A stretch of 62,292 bases of DNA from JAGLTZ01 sp964637695 (GTDB taxonomy: Bacteria > Blakebacterota > Blakebacteria > Blakebacterales > Blakebacteraceae): the NCBI GenBank assembly GCA_964637695.1, contig CAZWVF010000007.1:1-62292 (forward strand). Direction: 5' to 3'. The translations under genes were made by a program, and so were the position numbers. Positions 61,166 to 62,292 of this stretch are shown piece by piece; position 1 is the first letter of the stretch; each line of letters begins with the position of its first letter. A model generated the notes under the pieces. The model saw only the letters and a list, made by a program, of their open reading frames with translations. It was not told where the DNA came from and did no database searches.

Positions 61166-62163
61166 GGCGGACCTGCCTGCAGATCAAATCCGTAGAGGTT
61201 TTCAATAAATGTTTCAAGAGCTTCAGCCAGGGCCTGGCTGAAGACAGTCCTGTTTGAAGAGGTATTTCTCACGCCTGAGTAATTGCACTCAATCTGCATT
61301 CCACTGATAAGCCCGCCATCCCTCGAACCATGGACCTGCGTATTGTATCCACCGGTGAAATACGGGTCATCGCCCGGATTCGGCTGGTTGCTGCTGGGCA
61401 CAGCCGGGTACCCCAGAGTTTCCAACAAGGTCCCGAGGCTGCCTGGTCCCCGTATCAACTCCGATAAGGTCAAACCCGATTCTACCACCAGAGTTCGAAG
61501 ACTACTCTTGTTTATGTAGGTTTGAGCATTTAGAGCAGCATCGGTAAGCGCAAGATCCGTACGTGATAACAGATAACCAAGTTCCAGTCTCTGTATCTCA
61601 TGACCATGACCATGGAGATCTATATAGAAACCACTGCCATAATCATCGATTACCTTTTGTTCGGCAGTTTCGATGAAATCGTTATAGTCGTGCCAGGCCT
61701 GTTCCGCCTTAGCATTACCCTGAGCAGCCTCAACGATTTCACGGTTTGCATCCAGTTTAATGCGATGCAGGCGGTTGATGATGATATGCGGGTACCTGCC
61801 GGTTCTGTTATGTATGGCCGACTGGATTGAGCGGGCAAGTTCCTGGGTGTTCAGATCTCGTCCGGTCGTGCCATAGGTTCGGTCGGGGATATCGGCAGGT
61901 TTCAGAAGACCACCATGAGGGGCACTCAAAATGATGGGCAGATCCCCGGCTAGATACTCAATATAATTGTTCTCTCCGAAATATGAATCACCCGGGACAT
62001 ATACCGATCCCTCTCTCTCTGGAGAAAGGAGATCGCATCCTACAGGGAGCAGTATCGTGGCAAGAAGTCCCAGGATCAGAAATCTGGTTGATAATCCGTG
62101 GATGGAATTCCTGTCTGTTGATTTCGAAATAAATGATCTGGTCTTAATCATCAGCGCAGACAA
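61159..62163 (-). CDS. N-formylglutamate-amidohydrolase-like lipoprotein
   Basis: This 334-residue protein has a lipoprotein signal ending at the lipobox before C-D-L-L (ILGLLATILLPVGC). The body resembles the N-formylglutamate amidohydrolase fold: LPIILSAPHGGLLKPADIPDRTYG near the start gives the S-x-P-H-x-G motif. RDLNTQELARSI gives the D-x-N-T pair, and INRLHRIKLDANRE carries the R-x-x-x-D-x-NR motif. GSGFYIDLHGHGHEIQRLELGYLLS has the H-x-H/metal ligands. Known of the family: members cleave N-formylglutamate or related amides, with zinc. An exported, lipid-anchored form is less usual. Substrate unknown. The 129 bases beyond the start hold no recognised feature to the window end. Confidence 0.75.
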   Translation of the reverse strand: MSALMIKTRSFISKSTDRNSIHGLSTRFLILGLLATILLPVGCDLLSPEREGSVYVPGDSYFGENNYIEYLAGDLPIILSAPHGGLLKPADIPDRTYGTTGRDLNTQELARSIQSAIHNRTGRYPHIIINRLHRIKLDANREIVEAAQGNAKAEQAWHDYNDFIETAEQKVIDDYGSGFYIDLHGHGHEIQRLELGYLLSRTDLALTDAALNAQTYINKSSLRTLVVESGLTLSELIRGPGSLGTLLETLGYPAVPSSNQPNPGDDPYFTGGYNTQVHGSRDGGLISGMQIECNYSGVRNTSSNRTVFSQALAEALETFIENLYGFDLQAGPPQ

Positions 62164-62292
62164 CTCTCATGTGTGGACGTGCTTTTGCTAACCGGGTCGT
62201 TGAATTAATATGACGAATACCGGATAATTATCTCCAACTAAAAGTTTTTCTTATTTCACGGCTGTCCCGGTAAACACCTGAGATCTGTATCA

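Noticed and set aside
1..62292. CRISPR arrays, rRNA genes, prophage modules
   Set aside because: No regularly spaced repeats, no rRNA signatures and no capsid, tail or lysis genes were seen; the YvlD-like holin family gene is not evidence of a phage.

Overview
The window is about 62.3 kb of moderate-GC chromosome from a Gram-negative bacterium. An RND/TolC efflux set, a DUF5916 outer-membrane barrel ending in Phe, lipoproteins and SecG show an outer membrane. The mix of an orphan MacB/FtsX-type permease, DUF5916, a 6-bladed beta-propeller lipoprotein, an eleven-subunit complex I without NuoEFG, and several secreted peptidases suggests a Gemmatimonadota-like or wider FCB-related lineage. That placement is inference from gene content only. 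Three 100-N scaffold gaps mark this as a draft or metagenome assembly. Two of them (40958-41057 and 51482-51581) are flanked by identical 55-bp sequences, so they are unmerged contig overlaps rather than missing sequence.

Layout. 1-2090: the tail of a TPR protein, then a mobile-element graveyard. It holds an IS remnant with 23-bp terminal inverted repeats, an RHH/RelE-type toxin-antitoxin pair whose toxin carries two CxxC pairs, and an IS110 fragment. 2093-4564: cupin, alanine-aminotransferase-like enzyme and Asp/Glu racemase. 4657-15493: the nuo operon on the minus strand, A-B-C-D-H-I-J-K-L-M-N, with a structured spacer before nuoN. 15627-25404: SAM hydroxide adenosyltransferase, DUF5916 barrel, PAP2, M20 peptidase, PlsB-like acyltransferase, orphan permease. 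25531-26358: a phd-vapC module with a perfect palindromic operator, ending 1 nt from the CCA end of tRNA-Val(CAC). 26359-32255: DUF2279-like protein, dGTPase, YtxH and DUF948-like envelope proteins, O6-alkylguanine-DNA alkyltransferase, a YvlD-like protein, a catalytically altered LigD-polymerase-like protein, and a membrane protein. 32256-34462: an AT-richer patch with a beta-propeller lipoprotein. 34463-42581: glycerate 2-kinase and a TetR-TolC-MFP-RND efflux operon. 42622-49991: a small anchored protein, M16 protease, NSS transporter overlapping an aldehyde dehydrogenase, and an S9-type hydrolase. 50092-53915: the glycolytic/Sec operon gap-pgk-tpiA-secG-tRNA-Leu(GAG), with a repeated terminator and a tRNA-minihelix-like remnant beside the third N gap. 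54031-62163: M23 peptidase, SelB and ComF, then a PpiD-like chaperone and an N-formylglutamate-amidohydrolase-like lipoprotein.

How the parts fit. Most genes are housekeeping: respiration, glycolysis, translocation, nucleotide control, envelope folding and efflux. The unusual pieces are the tRNA-linked loci, the two toxin-antitoxin modules, the apparently inactive primase-polymerase-like protein, and two structured intercistronic spacers (nuoM-nuoN and selB-comF). I did not find a clear-cut new multi-gene defence or biosynthetic system. The best candidates for something undescribed are the tRNA-Leu minihelix/terminator repeat and the polymerase-like protein.
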